Shown in pieces: positions 9,201 to 17,747 of a stretch of DNA of 64,000 nt (the stretch's first letter is position 1; every line of letters begins with the position of its first letter). The stretch comes from Candidatus Tepidifontimicrobium thermophilum (GTDB lineage: Bacteria > Sysuimicrobiota > Sysuimicrobiia > Sysuimicrobiales > Sysuimicrobiaceae). The notes under the pieces are model-generated. The model searched no databases. It saw nothing but the letters and a program-made list of their open reading frames with translations, and was not told the origin of the DNA. The stretch spans positions 1-64,000 of the forward strand of contig JAVKKH010000003.1 in assembly GCA_031296405.1 (NCBI GenBank), written 5' to 3'. A program made the position numbers and the translations under genes.

Positions 9201-9800
9201 GCCCGCTACGCGGCGGAGTACCTGGACTTCGTCCTGCGGGTGGCGGATCGGGAGCGCCAGGTGGTGGGCCGGACGGGCCCGCTGACCCACGCGGTGGCCC
9301 GGTCTCTGTTCAAACTCATGGCGTACAAGGACGAATACGAGGTGGCACGCCTGTACTTGCGCGAGGAGTTCTGGCAACACCTGCAGCGCACCTTCCCAGG
9401 ATACCGCAGGGTCCGGTTCCACCTGCACCCGCCGCTGCTGAGGGCTGTGGGGGTGCGGCGCAAGGTGGCGGTGGGGCCGTGGGCGCTGGGGCTGTTCCGC
9501 CTTCTGCGGGCCCTGCGGCGGCTCCGGGGAACGCCCCTGGATCCCTTCGGCTACCTCCGCGTGCGCCGTGAGGAGCGGGAGCTGGTGCGGTGGTACCGAG
9601 GGCTGGTGGAGCGCGCCCTGCAGGCCCTCCGGCCGGACACCTACGTGCAGGTGGTGGAGCTAGCGGCGGCGCCGGAGGCGATCCGGGGCTACGAGGACGT
9701 GAAGCGGCGACACGCAGCCAAAGCGGTGGAGCGGGCAGAGGAGTCCCTGGCTCGCCTCTTCAGCACGGCGCATCCGGAACCCGCAGGCGTGCGCTCCTGA
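6255..9800 (+). CDS. Indolepyruvate ferredoxin oxidoreductase, single-chain fused form
   Basis: A 1181-residue protein with the layout of the fused (proteobacterial-type) enzyme: N-terminal pyruvate-oxidoreductase core, TPP domain with the VGDGSLFHS motif near residue 500, a cysteine cluster starting CEGCGDC (C636, C639, C642) with further Cys to about residue 680, then the gamma-like domain starting GVGGTGVITVN near residue 720. It oxidatively decarboxylates aryl-2-oxoacids (indolepyruvate, phenylpyruvate) to aryl-acetyl-CoA and reduces ferredoxin. GTG at 6255 follows GGAGGTGA. Its position between two uptake systems suggests that an aryl-2-oxoacid is imported or formed in this pathway. Reduced ferredoxin might also serve the Rieske oxygenases, but that is speculation. 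Confidence 0.9.
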   Translation: MSGAPQPVGLEERYTLEEGRVYLTGVQALVRLPLDQVRRDRRAGLRTGVFISGYPGSPLSGYDLALQRARRLLEAYGVVHRPAPNEESAATALMGTQMLDEHPHSQFDGVVGFWYGKGPGVDRSGDALKHGNFAGTSRYGAVVVLAGEDHEGKSSTMPFQDDYAFAAHGIPVLYPSSVAEFLELGLHAVALSRFSGCWVALKLVAALCDGGQIVEVSTDRPSVVLPEVEVDGRPFRKRADFRFFPGTNVETERHLYRERHEAVRAYARANGLDRVVVNPPRARLGLVTAGKSYADLRQALEDLGVDEEALYRAGVRLLKLGLIYPLDPEVVRAFARDLEEVVVVEEKRGFVEAQVKEALCGLPVRVVGKTDESGRPLFPVSGGLDPDLIAEVLAPRLRPYLGEDVGARRLAQLASVRARQYEPTRSRAPNYCSGCPHNTSTVLLPGQVAWGSPGCHSFASLIEQPHRHVVAMTQYGGEGLPWVGLAPFVDRPHVVQNVGDGSLFHSSYPNIRFCAAAGVNITFKVLYNGYVANTGAQRPVGQLGIPELTHMLEADGVRRIAVVTRDPRRYRGAKLARIARVYPRHAHPQALRDLVSAGGTTVYFYDETCANERRRQQKRGKLPPRTRWVWIHPEVCEGCGDCGQASNCMSLQRVDTEFGPKTQVHLSSCNQDELCLQGDCPSFVTLEAPNGFARPKPPEVGPEEIPEPPARVRLDSPYRIYTPGVGGTGVITVNAILAFAAWMDGLEALTYDQTGAAQKWGAVLSSLVVAPRGRALWASRVGAGQADLYLALDLIGAAAPGNLDRCDPQRTVAVVNTTVLPTGEMIRDPSATVSPEVLEQAVAHYTRAAGSVYVEGRRLAEALFGDYLATNLFVLGVAYQAGTVPLKASSIEAAIRMNGVQVEQNLQAFRYGRLWVHDPQRVRELVEPPRRGYEEERERWLRRLRGPQAREYARLLDRAAELDEESRRLLAVRVGELVDYQDARYAAEYLDFVLRVADRERQVVGRTGPLTHAVARSLFKLMAYKDEYEVARLYLREEFWQHLQRTFPGYRRVRFHLHPPLLRAVGVRRKVAVGPWALGLFRLLRALRRLRGTPLDPFGYLRVRREERELVRWYRGLVERALQALRPDTYVQVVELAAAPEAIRGYEDVKRRHAAKAVERAEESLARLFSTAHPEPAGVRS

Positions 9801-9871
9801 GGGGAGGGTGGGTGCGTGAGGGCGGCAATCCCCGGACCCCGTGCCAAGCCAGTGCGACGGGAGGGGTTGGC

Positions 9872-10693
9872 TTGAGCCTGGCGATCCCGCAGGCCCGACG
9901 GGGCAGGGTGACGGGGTACCGGCGGGGGGCCTGGGTTCTGGCCCTGCGGAGCGGCTTCCTGGTGGTGGTGCTGGCGGCCTGGGCGGCCTTCAGTGGCGAC
10001 CTGGTGGCCGGGTGGCGGCCGACGCCTCGGGCCATCCTCCCCTCGCCCACCGAGGTGCTGTCGGGTTTACAGGCCTACGCCCGGAGCGGCGACCTTGCAG
10101 GCGACGCCCTGTACACCCTCTCGGAGGCGGGCGCCGGGCTCGGGCTGGCCATCGCCGCGGGGATCGCCGTCGGCGTGCTGTTCGCGTACGTGCGGCTTCT
10201 GGGCCAGGCGGCAGAACCCCTCATGGTGGCGCTGAACGCCATGCCCCGGTACGCCCTGGCACCCCTGTTCGTCGTCTGGTTCGGACTGGGGATGGCGTCC
10301 AAGGTGGCGCTGGTGTTCTTTGCGGTGTTCTTCGTGGTTTTCTTCAACGTCTACCAGGGGGTTCTGACCATCGACCCGAACTGGGTCCGGGCCATCGAGG
10401 TGATGGGCGGCGGGCCGCGGGACGTGGCCCGTTACGTGATCCTGCCTTACGTGGTGAGCTGGGTGGTGGCGGCCCTGCGGACCTCCATCGGGGTTTCCCT
10501 GGGCGTGGCGGTGGTGGGGGAGTTCGTAGGGTCGGTGCAGGGGCTCGGCTACCGGATGGTGATCTCCGTGGGCGTGCTCGACACGCCCAGGACGTTCGCC
10601 ATCCTCGTGGTGCTGGCTGGGGTGGGCTACGGGGTGGTGACCCTGGCGGGCTTCGTGGAGCGCCGGCTGCTGCGCTGGCAGAGGGAAGGCTAG
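9872..10693 (+). CDS. ABC transporter permease, SsuC/TauC type, without its own ATPase gene
   Basis: A 273-residue six-helix permease with the coupling loop IEVMGGGPRDVARYVILPY. The start is TTG at 9872 behind GAGGGG; an upstream in-frame GTG gives a non-hydrophobic Pro/Gly lead and is unlikely. It resembles the permease at 41054 more than the pair at 3644 and 4441, for example in the shared GVLDTPR-FAIL stretch. Only a binding-protein gene follows, so the ATPase must come from 2812, 40238 or outside the window. Confidence 0.88.
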   Translation: MSLAIPQARRGRVTGYRRGAWVLALRSGFLVVVLAAWAAFSGDLVAGWRPTPRAILPSPTEVLSGLQAYARSGDLAGDALYTLSEAGAGLGLAIAAGIAVGVLFAYVRLLGQAAEPLMVALNAMPRYALAPLFVVWFGLGMASKVALVFFAVFFVVFFNVYQGVLTIDPNWVRAIEVMGGGPRDVARYVILPYVVSWVVAALRTSIGVSLGVAVVGEFVGSVQGLGYRMVISVGVLDTPRTFAILVVLAGVGYGVVTLAGFVERRLLRWQREG

Positions 10694-10728
10694 AAACAAC
10701 AGGTGCGGTCCGAAGGGAGGTGCCGGGA

Positions 10729-11757
10729 GTGAGGACAGTCCGCTTGCTGGCGTTGTTGGTCCTGCTGGTGGGGGGGATGCTGGCTGCCCCGGGCAGGGCC
10801 CAGCGGGCGCCCGTGCAGCTGGACCTGCCCACCATCGCCGCGTACGAGGCCAGCCTGTCGGTGCTGGTGGCGGAAGCAGCGGGTCACTTCCGGGGAGAAG
10901 GGGTGGAGGTAGGACGCCTGATCTTCGCGGGCGGGACCGCCATCCGCAACCTCCTCATCGGTGGGCGGGTGCCGTTCGCCGTGCTCGGCACGGAGCACAT
11001 CCCCCTGGCGCGGCTCGCGGGTGCCCCCCTGAAGGGGGTGGTGGCCACCTACGACCTGCCCAACATCGCCCTGCTGGTGAGGTCCGGCCTGCGCAATGAG
11101 GTGAAGACCGTGGCGGACCTCCGGGGCCGCACGGTGGGCATCAGCGCCCCGGGCTCGTACTCGTGGTCCATGACCCTGACCTACCTGAAGAAGGCCGGCC
11201 TGGACCCGGAGCGGGACGTGCGCCTTCTGCCCATCGGCACGGACCCCGGCGTGCTGTACACGGCGCTGCAGACCGGCCGGGTGGATGCTCTCGCGTGGAG
11301 CGAGCCCGTGATGAGCCGGGCCGAGCAGGACGGGGTGGCCTACGTGCTGGTCAACATCTTCGACCGCAACGTGGCGCGGCGCTGGATGGGCACCGACCGC
11401 GTCCTGTCCAACGTCCTGGCCACTACGGAGGGCGTCATCCGGACGCAGCCGGACACGGTGGCGGCCATGGTGGCGGCGATCCAGAAGGGCCTGGCGTACA
11501 TCCGCAGCCACTCCTCGGAGGAGATCGTGCGGTTGGTTACCGGTAACCCCAAGACCAACCAGCTGTTCCAGGGAGTGCCGCCGGACCTGGCCAGCAAGAT
11601 GATCAACCGCATCCGCCACGGGTACGGGACCGGCTGTCTGAGCCGCAGCGGCTACGAGGTGGAGATGCGCCGGATGATGGACACCGGAGTGATCCGGCAG
11701 CCCGTGGGCTTCGAGGAGGCCCTGGAGCCGCGGTGGGCCGGGGTGTGCCCGCGGTGA
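10729..11757 (+). CDS. ABC transporter substrate-binding protein, NMT1/SsuA type
   Basis: A 342-residue exported protein with a signal peptide (residues 1-24, ending APGRAQ). The first lobe contains GGTAIRNLLIGG. The C-terminus YGTGCLSRSGYEVEM...PRWAGVCPR is strikingly like that of the binding protein at 41902 (FGTGCLSRRGFEAQM...TRWAGACP), so the two transport sets are duplicates that diverged. GTG at 10729 follows GGGAGG by eight nt. It pairs with the permease at 9872. The two C-terminal cysteines are conserved in both paralogues and could form a disulfide. Confidence 0.9.
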   Translation: MRTVRLLALLVLLVGGMLAAPGRAQRAPVQLDLPTIAAYEASLSVLVAEAAGHFRGEGVEVGRLIFAGGTAIRNLLIGGRVPFAVLGTEHIPLARLAGAPLKGVVATYDLPNIALLVRSGLRNEVKTVADLRGRTVGISAPGSYSWSMTLTYLKKAGLDPERDVRLLPIGTDPGVLYTALQTGRVDALAWSEPVMSRAEQDGVAYVLVNIFDRNVARRWMGTDRVLSNVLATTEGVIRTQPDTVAAMVAAIQKGLAYIRSHSSEEIVRLVTGNPKTNQLFQGVPPDLASKMINRIRHGYGTGCLSRSGYEVEMRRMMDTGVIRQPVGFEEALEPRWAGVCPR

Positions 11758-11773
11758 GCGGGTCCTGGACCCC

Positions 11774-12769
11774 ATGGCCGCGGCGTTGACCCTCAGCCTC
11801 GCCGCGGGGCCGTACGACCGCACCGAGCCGCTGCGGGACGGGACGGTGCGGCCGGAGGGGATCGACTTAGTGTACGTGCCCCTCGAGGAGCCCCCGGAGG
11901 CGTTCCTCAGAGGCCTTGCGGGGGAGTTCGACGCCTTCGAGTTCAGCTGTTCCCTGTACTTCTCCCGCCACGCTGCGGGCGACTTCCCCTTCGTGGCCCT
12001 GCCCGTGTTCCCGTCGCGGATGTTCCGCCACGGGTACGCCTTCGTGAGGGAGGGCAGCGGCATCCGGGAGCCCAAGGACCTGGAGGGCAAGCGGGTGGGC
12101 ATCCCGGAGTTCAGCCAGACCGGGTTGGTGTGGCTGCGGGGAATCCTGCAGGACGACTACGGGGTGGATTTGCGGTCGGTGGTCTGGGTGGTAGGGGAGG
12201 CGAACCGGCCGGGCCGCCGATCCGCGTCCATCGTGGGCCGTCCGTCGGGCGAGGGATGGAAGCTGGAAGCGGCGCCGGAAGGCTACAGCCTGGACCGCAT
12301 GCTGGTGGAAGGGCTGCTGGACGCCTACATGGGGGCCGTGCGCCCCAACAGCTTCGGGGTGGACCTGCGGATCCGCAGACTGTTCCCGAACTACCGGGAG
12401 GTGGAGCGGGCGTACTACCTCCGGACGGGCATCTTCCCCATCATGCACACGGTGGTGGTGCGGGAGGAGCTAGTACAGCGGCACCCCTGGGTGGCGACCA
12501 GCCTGTACAAGGCTTTCTGCCAGGCGAAGGACCTAGCCTTCCGGCGCATGGCCCACAGCCCGTCCCTGCGGTACGCCTTGCCGTGGCTGCACGCGGACCT
12601 CGAAGAGGCCCGGGAGCTGTTCGGTCCGGATCCCTGGCCGTATGGCCTGGAGCCGAACCGCACGGTCCTCCAGACCCTGGTTCGCTACCTGCGCGAGCAG
12701 GGGCTGCTGACGGGCGAGCTCGTGCTGGAGGAGGCCTTCGCGCGGGTCAACGTCTTCGAGGGGCAGTAG
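11774..12769 (+). CDS. 4,5-dihydroxyphthalate decarboxylase-like protein (copy 1)
   Basis: 331 residues, no signal peptide. It has the family pattern LSLAAGPYDRT at the N-terminus, [26 protein letters not shown] and [12 protein letters not shown]. The family (Pht5) has the fold of periplasmic binding proteins but is cytoplasmic, and in phthalate degraders it converts 4,5-dihydroxyphthalate to protocatechuate and CO2. Three paralogues occur in this window. This copy follows an ABC binding protein, so a transport role cannot be wholly excluded, although lack of a leader argues against it. ATG at 11774 follows GCGGGTCCTGG, a poor ribosome site. Its stop lies 1 bp from the stop of the convergent hydratase gene. 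Confidence 0.8.
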   Translation: MAAALTLSLAAGPYDRTEPLRDGTVRPEGIDLVYVPLEEPPEAFLRGLAGEFDAFEFSCSLYFSRHAAGDFPFVALPVFPSRMFRHGYAFVREGSGIREPKDLEGKRVGIPEFSQTGLVWLRGILQDDYGVDLRSVVWVVGEANRPGRRSASIVGRPSGEGWKLEAAPEGYSLDRMLVEGLLDAYMGAVRPNSFGVDLRIRRLFPNYREVERAYYLRTGIFPIMHTVVVREELVQRHPWVATSLYKAFCQAKDLAFRRMAHSPSLRYALPWLHADLEEARELFGPDPWPYGLEPNRTVLQTLVRYLREQGLLTGELVLEEAFARVNVFEGQ

Positions 12770-12770
12770 G

Positions 12771-13565
12771 CTACGCGAACCGCACCGACAGTGGCGGGAA
12801 GCCGGCCATCTCCAGGGTGACCACGTCGCCCGGACCGACCGCCACCGCCCGGCCCAAAGAGCCCGAGAGCACTACATCGCCCTCCTCCAGACCCTCCCCG
12901 AACTCCGCCAGTTTGTTTGCCAGCCAGGCCACCGCCCGCGCTGGGTGCCCCAGGGCCGCCGCACCGACCCCCTCCGTGGCGGGCTGGCCGTTGTGGCTGA
13001 GCACCATGCCCACCAGGCGGAGGTCCTCGTGGCGGGCGCGGGACGACCACGGCCCCAGCACGAACCCTCCGAAGGAGGCGTTGTCCGCGATGGTGTCCGT
13101 GATCCGGATGCGCCAGTCGGCGATACGGGAGTCGATGATCTCCACCCCGCAGGTGACCGCGTCCGTGGCGGCGAGAACGTCCTGGACGGTCACGTGCGGT
13201 CCACGGAGAGGGCGGCCCAGCAAAAAGGCGATCTCCCCTTCCACCCGCGGTTGCAGGAAGGTGTGGAAACCCACCTCTGCACGGCCGCCGGTCTGGGGGA
13301 CGTAGCGGGAGGCCCACAGACAGCCGTAGTCGGGTTCGCTCACCCCCAGCTGCGCCTGCATGGCAGCGCTGGTGAGCCCGATCTTGCGGCCTGCCAGCTT
13401 CTCCCCGGCCTGCAGCCGCAGGGTGTTCCACCGCTGCTGCACCGCGTAGGCCTGCGCCACGTCCACGAGCCCCTCCTCACTGAGGGGCGGGATGGGCCGG
13501 CGGGAACGGAGGGCCTCCTCCAGGCGCTCTGCCAGCCGGTCCGGGTCTAGCGGTTGCTGAGGCAT
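12771..13565 (-). CDS. 2-keto-4-pentenoate hydratase / 4-oxalocrotonate decarboxylase family enzyme (copy 1)
   Basis: 264 residues of the fumarylacetoacetase-like hydratase/decarboxylase family (MhpD, DmpE, DmpH). Visible marks are GRKIGLTSAAMQAQLG, the acidic metal site in RVEGEIAFLLG, and ADNASFGGFVLGP. With the second homologue at 15020 it would give the decarboxylase and hydratase pair of the meta pathway: 2-oxohex-3-enedioate to 2-hydroxypenta-2,4-dienoate to 4-hydroxy-2-oxovalerate. Sequence alone does not say which copy is which; being last and next to the semialdehyde dehydrogenase, this one is my guess for the decarboxylase. ATG at 13565 overlaps the dehydrogenase gene by 19 bp. Confidence 0.82.
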   Translation of the reverse strand: MPQQPLDPDRLAERLEEALRSRRPIPPLSEEGLVDVAQAYAVQQRWNTLRLQAGEKLAGRKIGLTSAAMQAQLGVSEPDYGCLWASRYVPQTGGRAEVGFHTFLQPRVEGEIAFLLGRPLRGPHVTVQDVLAATDAVTCGVEIIDSRIADWRIRITDTIADNASFGGFVLGPWSSRARHEDLRLVGMVLSHNGQPATEGVGAAALGHPARAVAWLANKLAEFGEGLEEGDVVLSGSLGRAVAVGPGDVVTLEMAGFPPLSVRFA

Positions 13566-15004
13566 ACCGTCTTGGCCTCCGTGTAGAACTCCAGGCTGTA
13601 CTGCGCGCCTTCCCGGCCGATCCCGCTGGACTTCATGCCCCCGAAGGGCACCCGCAGGTCCCGCACGAAGAAGTCGTTCACCCACACGGTGCCCGCCTCC
13701 AGGGCGTTGGCCACCCGGATCGCCCGGCCCACGTCCTTGGTCTGGACCACCGCGGACAGGCCGTAGGTGACCCCGTTGGCCACCTCAATGGCTTCCTCCT
13801 CCGTGTCGAAGGGCAGGACCGTGACCACCGGGCCGAACACCTCTTCCTGGCAGATGCGGTCGGTGTGGCGGACGCCGGTGATCACCGTCGGGTTCAGGAA
13901 GTTGCCGCGGTCGAAGGGGGCCGGAAGCTGAGGTCGGTCGCCGCCCAGGAGCACCTGGGCGCCCTGGGCCCGGGCCTCCTCCACGTAGCCCGTGACGCGT
14001 TCCAGGTGCTCGGGCGCGATGAGGGCGCCGAGGGTCGTCTCTGGGTCCATGGGGTCGCCGGGGCGCAGGCGCTCGCAGGCCGCCACGAAGCGCTCGAGGA
14101 AGGCGTCGAAGACGGGCCGCTGCACCATCAGGCGCGGTCCCGCCAGGCAGAACTCACCCTGGTTGAAGAACGCCGCGCGGACGCTTACCTCCACCGCCCG
14201 GTCCAGGTCCACGTCCTCGAAGACGAGGTTCGGCCCCTTGCCACCCAGTTCGAAGCTCAGCCGCTTCAGGGTCGGGGCTGCGGCCGCCATGATGGTCTTG
14301 CCCGTGGTGGTCTCGCCCGTGAAGGAGATGAGACGGACCAGGGGGTGCTTGGTGAGGAACTCGCCCGCGGAGTTGGGGCCGAACCCGTGCACCACGTTGA
14401 ACACCCCGGGGGGCAGGCCCACCCGGTGGGCGATCTGTGCCAGCTTCCACGCCCCGATGGGGGTGTACTCCGCGGGTTTGAGCACCACGGTGTTCCCGAA
14501 GGCCAGCGCGGGCCCGATCTTCCACGTCTCCAGGAGCAGCGGGACGTTCCACGGGGTGATGAGGGCGGCCACGCCCACGGGCATGCGCTGGACGTAGTTC
14601 ACGTAGCCGTTGTCCATCAAAAACGCCTCGCTCCCGTGGGTGGCCGCGAAGTCGGCGAAGAACTCGATGTTGTTCGCCACCCGGGCGATGTACACCTGGG
14701 GGTTGTTCTCCCGGATGGGACGGCCCACGTCCCACGTCTCCACCCGGGCCAGCTCCTCTGCTTCCTCCCGGATGGCCCGGGCGAAGGCGTGGAGGATCTT
14801 CCGGCGCTCCGCCACAGGGGTGCGGCTCCAGGAGGCGAAAGCCCGGTGGGCCGCCTGCACCGCGGCGTCCACCTCGTCCGGCCCCGCCTCCGGTGCGGTG
14901 CCGATGACCTCGTTGGTGGCGGGGTAGAACACCTCGAAACGATTCCGTCCTTTCCGGAACTCCCCGCCGATGTAGTGCTCCACCTCGAAGCGCGGCCTGT
15001 CCAC
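13547..15004 (-). CDS. dmpC: 2-hydroxymuconate-semialdehyde dehydrogenase family (ALDH)
   Basis: 485 residues, a full-length aldehyde dehydrogenase. N153 lies in TPWNVPLL, K176 in VLKPAEYTP, the general base E252 in FELGGKGPN and the nucleophile C286 in NQGEFCLAGP. The C-terminal PFGGMKSSGIGREGAQYSLEFYTE stretch (quoted only in part by its key PFGGMKSSG) is typical for the 2-hydroxymuconate and 2-aminomuconate semialdehyde enzymes. It oxidises the ring-fission aldehyde to 2-hydroxymuconate with NAD. It sits between the two hydratase-like genes of the same operon. The tautomerase that would normally act next is not in the window. Confidence 0.85.
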   Translation of the reverse strand: MDRPRFEVEHYIGGEFRKGRNRFEVFYPATNEVIGTAPEAGPDEVDAAVQAAHRAFASWSRTPVAERRKILHAFARAIREEAEELARVETWDVGRPIRENNPQVYIARVANNIEFFADFAATHGSEAFLMDNGYVNYVQRMPVGVAALITPWNVPLLLETWKIGPALAFGNTVVLKPAEYTPIGAWKLAQIAHRVGLPPGVFNVVHGFGPNSAGEFLTKHPLVRLISFTGETTTGKTIMAAAAPTLKRLSFELGGKGPNLVFEDVDLDRAVEVSVRAAFFNQGEFCLAGPRLMVQRPVFDAFLERFVAACERLRPGDPMDPETTLGALIAPEHLERVTGYVEEARAQGAQVLLGGDRPQLPAPFDRGNFLNPTVITGVRHTDRICQEEVFGPVVTVLPFDTEEEAIEVANGVTYGLSAVVQTKDVGRAIRVANALEAGTVWVNDFFVRDLRVPFGGMKSSGIGREGAQYSLEFYTEAKTVCLSNR

Positions 15005-15019
15005 GGTCTCCGACCTCCT

Positions 15020-15745
15020 CTACGGCTCGAAACGCAACAGCAGCACGCCCGCCCCACTCCAGACCTCCACCGTCCCCGGCTCCGCGGGGACCGCGGGCGC
15101 GGGGGAACCCAGGAACACCACCTGGCCGGCCCGCAGCCCGCCCACCCGGTCTGCCAGCCACGCCACCCGAGTCCCCAGGTCTCCCAGGGCCTCGGTGGGG
15201 CCCTCCGACCGGAGGGCGCCGTTCAGGAACAGCCGGAGCTGCGCGGGCAGGTCCGTCTCCGGGACCAGCACCGGACCCAGGGCGAAGGCCCCTCCGCTGG
15301 CGTTGTCCGCCACCACCTCGGGCGCGGTGAAGCGGTAGTCCTGCCAGACGCTGTCCAACACGTCCAGGGCCAGGAAGAAACCGCCGAACGCGGCCCGGGC
15401 TCGGCTCGGCACGGTGCCCGCGGGCACGTCCGCCCGCAGGACCACTGCCACCTCGGGTTCCACCCGGGGCTGCAGGAACCTGCTGAGGGACACCGACGGA
15501 CCGAGGAGCATGTCCGCGTACACGCGGCCGTAGATGGGCTCGCGGATCTCCATCTGCCGCTGCTTGGCTTCACTCAGCAGGCCCAGCTTGAAGCCCCTCA
15601 GGGCCCGGCCCGAGCCCAGGGCTGCCTGCACCCGGTAGGCTGCTTCCAGGGTCACAGGAGCTGCCGCGCCGGGCACCGGGGTACGGGCGGCCCGCGCGGA
15701 CCGGATCCGCTCCAGTAGCTCCTGCTCGCTCGCGGTCAGCATCAT
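15020..15745 (-). CDS. 2-keto-4-pentenoate hydratase / 4-oxalocrotonate decarboxylase family enzyme (copy 2)
   Basis: 241 residues, same fold as the product of 12771 but shorter and divergent. It keeps RGFKLGLLSEAKQRQM, the metal-binding pair of glutamates in PRVEPEVAVVL, and VVADNASGGAFALGP. Immediately upstream in the operon are the aldolase and acetaldehyde dehydrogenase genes, so the 2-hydroxypenta-2,4-dienoate hydratase step is the more likely role. Two ATG codons stand in tandem at 15745 and 15742. It ends 15 nt before the dehydrogenase gene. Confidence 0.82.
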   Translation of the reverse strand: MMLTASEQELLERIRSARAARTPVPGAAAPVTLEAAYRVQAALGSGRALRGFKLGLLSEAKQRQMEIREPIYGRVYADMLLGPSVSLSRFLQPRVEPEVAVVLRADVPAGTVPSRARAAFGGFFLALDVLDSVWQDYRFTAPEVVADNASGGAFALGPVLVPETDLPAQLRLFLNGALRSEGPTEALGDLGTRVAWLADRVGGLRAGQVVFLGSPAPAVPAEPGTVEVWSGAGVLLLRFEP

Positions 15746-15785
15746 GGGAGTCCTCCGTGGGCCGTGGGGGTAGCCCGTAACCGGT

Positions 15786-16805
15786 TCAGGACGCCACCGC
15801 AGCCTGCTTCTGACGGACGAGGTCCAGCGCCACGTCGAGGATCCAGTCCTCCTGCCCCGCCACCGCTTTCCGCCGGCCCAGCTCCACCAGGATCTCCCGC
15901 GGGTCCAGGCCCAGCCGCTCCCCGATGCGGCGTGCGTGCAGGAGGAACGTGGAGTACGTCCCTGCGTAGCCGATGGTCACCGCGTCCCGGTCCGGCATGG
16001 GCTGGAACGGCATCATGGGCGCTAGGATGAACTCCGCGGCGTCCATGAGCTTGAACACGTCCAGCCCGGGATTGAGTCCCGCCTTGTCCAGGACCGCGGC
16101 CAGGACCTCCGTGGCGGCGTTGCCCGCGCCGGCGCCGCAGCCCCGAAGGGACCCGTCCAGCTGGTCCGCCCCTGCCTCCAGAGCCGCCAGGCAGTTGCCG
16201 ATGGCCACGCCCAGGTTGTTGTGGGCGTGGAAGCCCACCTGGATCCGCAGGGCCTGCTTGAGCGCCCTCACCGCGGCCGCGGCCTGCCACGGCAGCATGG
16301 CGCCCGCGGAGTCGGTGACGTACACACAGTCCGCGCCGTACGACTCCATCAGCTGCGCCTGCTCCGCCAGCCGCTCCGGCGGGATCATGTGGGCCATCAT
16401 GAGGAGGCCCACCGCCTCCATCCCCAGCTCCTTGGCCAGGCCGAAGTGCTGCTCGGAGATGTCCGCCTCGGTGCACTGGGTGGCGATGCGGGCTACCGTG
16501 GCGCCCCTCCGGACCGCCTCCCGCAGCTCCTTGCGGGTTCCGATCCCGGGGATCAGGAGGATGGCGATCCGGGCCCTCCGCGCGGTGGCGGCCGCCTCCT
16601 CCACCAAGTCCAGGTCGGGGACCCGAGAGAACCCGTACTGGATGGACGAACCCGCCAGCCCGTCGCCGTGGGTGACCTCGATGACGGGCACACCGGCGTC
16701 GTCCAGGGCCGCCACCACCGCCCGTACCTGTTCCCGGGTGAACTGGTGACGGAAGGCGTGGGACCCGTCCCGCAGGGTGGTGTCGGTGATCCGAGGAGGT
16801 CTCAT
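15786..16805 (-). CDS. dmpG: 4-hydroxy-2-oxovalerate aldolase
   Basis: 339 residues of the DmpG/MhpE/BphI aldolase family, with the N-terminal [16 protein letters not shown] segment (catalytic Arg12-Asp13), the metal-binding HAHN motif in [13 protein letters not shown], and a C-terminal DmpG-type communication domain. It cleaves 4-hydroxy-2-oxovalerate into pyruvate and acetaldehyde. The gene overlaps the preceding acetaldehyde dehydrogenase gene by 4 bp, as expected for the two subunits of the channeling aldolase-dehydrogenase complex. Confidence 0.93.
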   Translation of the reverse strand: MRPPRITDTTLRDGSHAFRHQFTREQVRAVVAALDDAGVPVIEVTHGDGLAGSSIQYGFSRVPDLDLVEEAAATARRARIAILLIPGIGTRKELREAVRRGATVARIATQCTEADISEQHFGLAKELGMEAVGLLMMAHMIPPERLAEQAQLMESYGADCVYVTDSAGAMLPWQAAAAVRALKQALRIQVGFHAHNNLGVAIGNCLAALEAGADQLDGSLRGCGAGAGNAATEVLAAVLDKAGLNPGLDVFKLMDAAEFILAPMMPFQPMPDRDAVTIGYAGTYSTFLLHARRIGERLGLDPREILVELGRRKAVAGQEDWILDVALDLVRQKQAAVAS

Positions 16806-17719
16806 GCCACCGCCCCCGTCAGCATGTGCTGCGCGATCAACTCCCCGACCCGCCGCGCCGCCGCGGTCATGATGTCCAGGTTCCCCGCGTAGGTGGGCAG
16901 GTAGTCGCCCGCGCCCTCGATCTCCAGCAGCATGGCCACCACCGTCCGCTCGCCCCAGGGGGTGTCCCGGCGGTCGAAGTGGGGGCCGTTCTTCAGCCGG
17001 TAGCCCGGTACGTACCGCTGGACCTCCGCCACCATGCGCTCCACCGACTCCCGGATCCGGTCCGGGTCCACGTCGTCATCCTCCGGGATGCAGTAGATGG
17101 TGTTGCGCATGATGATGGGCGGTTCCGCGGGGTTCAGGATGATGATGGCCTTCCCCAGGGCCGCGCCGCCGATGACCTCGAGGCCCCGGGCGGTGGTGGA
17201 GGTAAACTCGTCAATGTTCTGCCGGGTGCCGGGCCCCGCGGACCGGCTGGCGACGGTGGACACGATCTCCGCGTAGCGCACCGGGCTGACCCGGTTCACC
17301 GCGTGCACCAGCGGGATGGTGGCCTGTCCCCCGCACGTGATGAGGTTCACGTTGGGGACGTCCAGGTGCTCGCCCAAATTCACCGGCGGCACCACGTACG
17401 GCCCCACCGCCGCAGGCGTGAGGTCCACCGCCACCTTCCCGGCTTCCCGCAGGACCTTCGCGTGGCGGACGTGGGACTTGGCGCTGGTGGCGTCGAACAC
17501 GATGCGGATGTCGGGGTCCTCCAGGACCGCCTGGATCCCGTCCACGCTGGTGCGCAGACCCAGGGCCCGGGCCCTGGCCAGCCCCTCCGACTGAGGGTCG
17601 ATCCCCGCCACCAAGACGAGCTCCATGGGCCCCGGGTTCTTGAGGATCTTGTACATGAGGTCGGTCCCGATGTTGCCGGAACCCAGGATGGCGACCTTGA
17701 CTTTCCCGTTTCGGCTCAT
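16802..17719 (-). CDS. dmpF: Acetaldehyde dehydrogenase (acetylating)
   Basis: 305 residues of the DmpF/MhpF/BphJ family. The NAD-binding loop is GSGNIG (13-18) and the catalytic cysteine is C129 in [11 protein letters not shown]. It converts the toxic acetaldehyde, passed through a tunnel from the aldolase, to acetyl-CoA with NAD and CoA. Length is typical. ATG at 17719 follows GGTGGGAG. It sits after a decarboxylase-like gene and directly before the aldolase gene. Confidence 0.94.
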   Translation of the reverse strand: MSRNGKVKVAILGSGNIGTDLMYKILKNPGPMELVLVAGIDPQSEGLARARALGLRTSVDGIQAVLEDPDIRIVFDATSAKSHVRHAKVLREAGKVAVDLTPAAVGPYVVPPVNLGEHLDVPNVNLITCGGQATIPLVHAVNRVSPVRYAEIVSTVASRSAGPGTRQNIDEFTSTTARGLEVIGGAALGKAIIILNPAEPPIIMRNTIYCIPEDDDVDPDRIRESVERMVAEVQRYVPGYRLKNGPHFDRRDTPWGERTVVAMLLEIEGAGDYLPTYAGNLDIMTAAARRVGELIAQHMLTGAVA

Positions 17720-17747
17720 GCTCCCACCTTCCCCCGGTTTTTCCGCG

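Noticed and set aside
6423-9428. A 1001-codon open frame on the minus strand opposite the indolepyruvate oxidoreductase gene
   Set aside because: At about 70% G+C stop codons are rare in shadow frames. The translation is rich in His, Arg, Gln, Val and Gly with no domain pattern, while the plus-strand frame is a complete recognised enzyme.
9801-9871. A short gene in the 71-bp gap between the oxidoreductase and the permease
   Set aside because: An in-frame GTG at 9813 would add a Gly/Pro-rich, non-conserved lead to the permease; the TTG at 9872 has the better ribosome site. No separate frame of useful length exists.
12771-17719. A 2-aminomuconate (nitrobenzoate or hydroxyanthranilate) lower pathway
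   Set aside because: The dehydrogenase could act on 2-aminomuconate semialdehyde, but no deaminase, no mono-cupin 3-hydroxyanthranilate dioxygenase and no ACMS decarboxylase are present.
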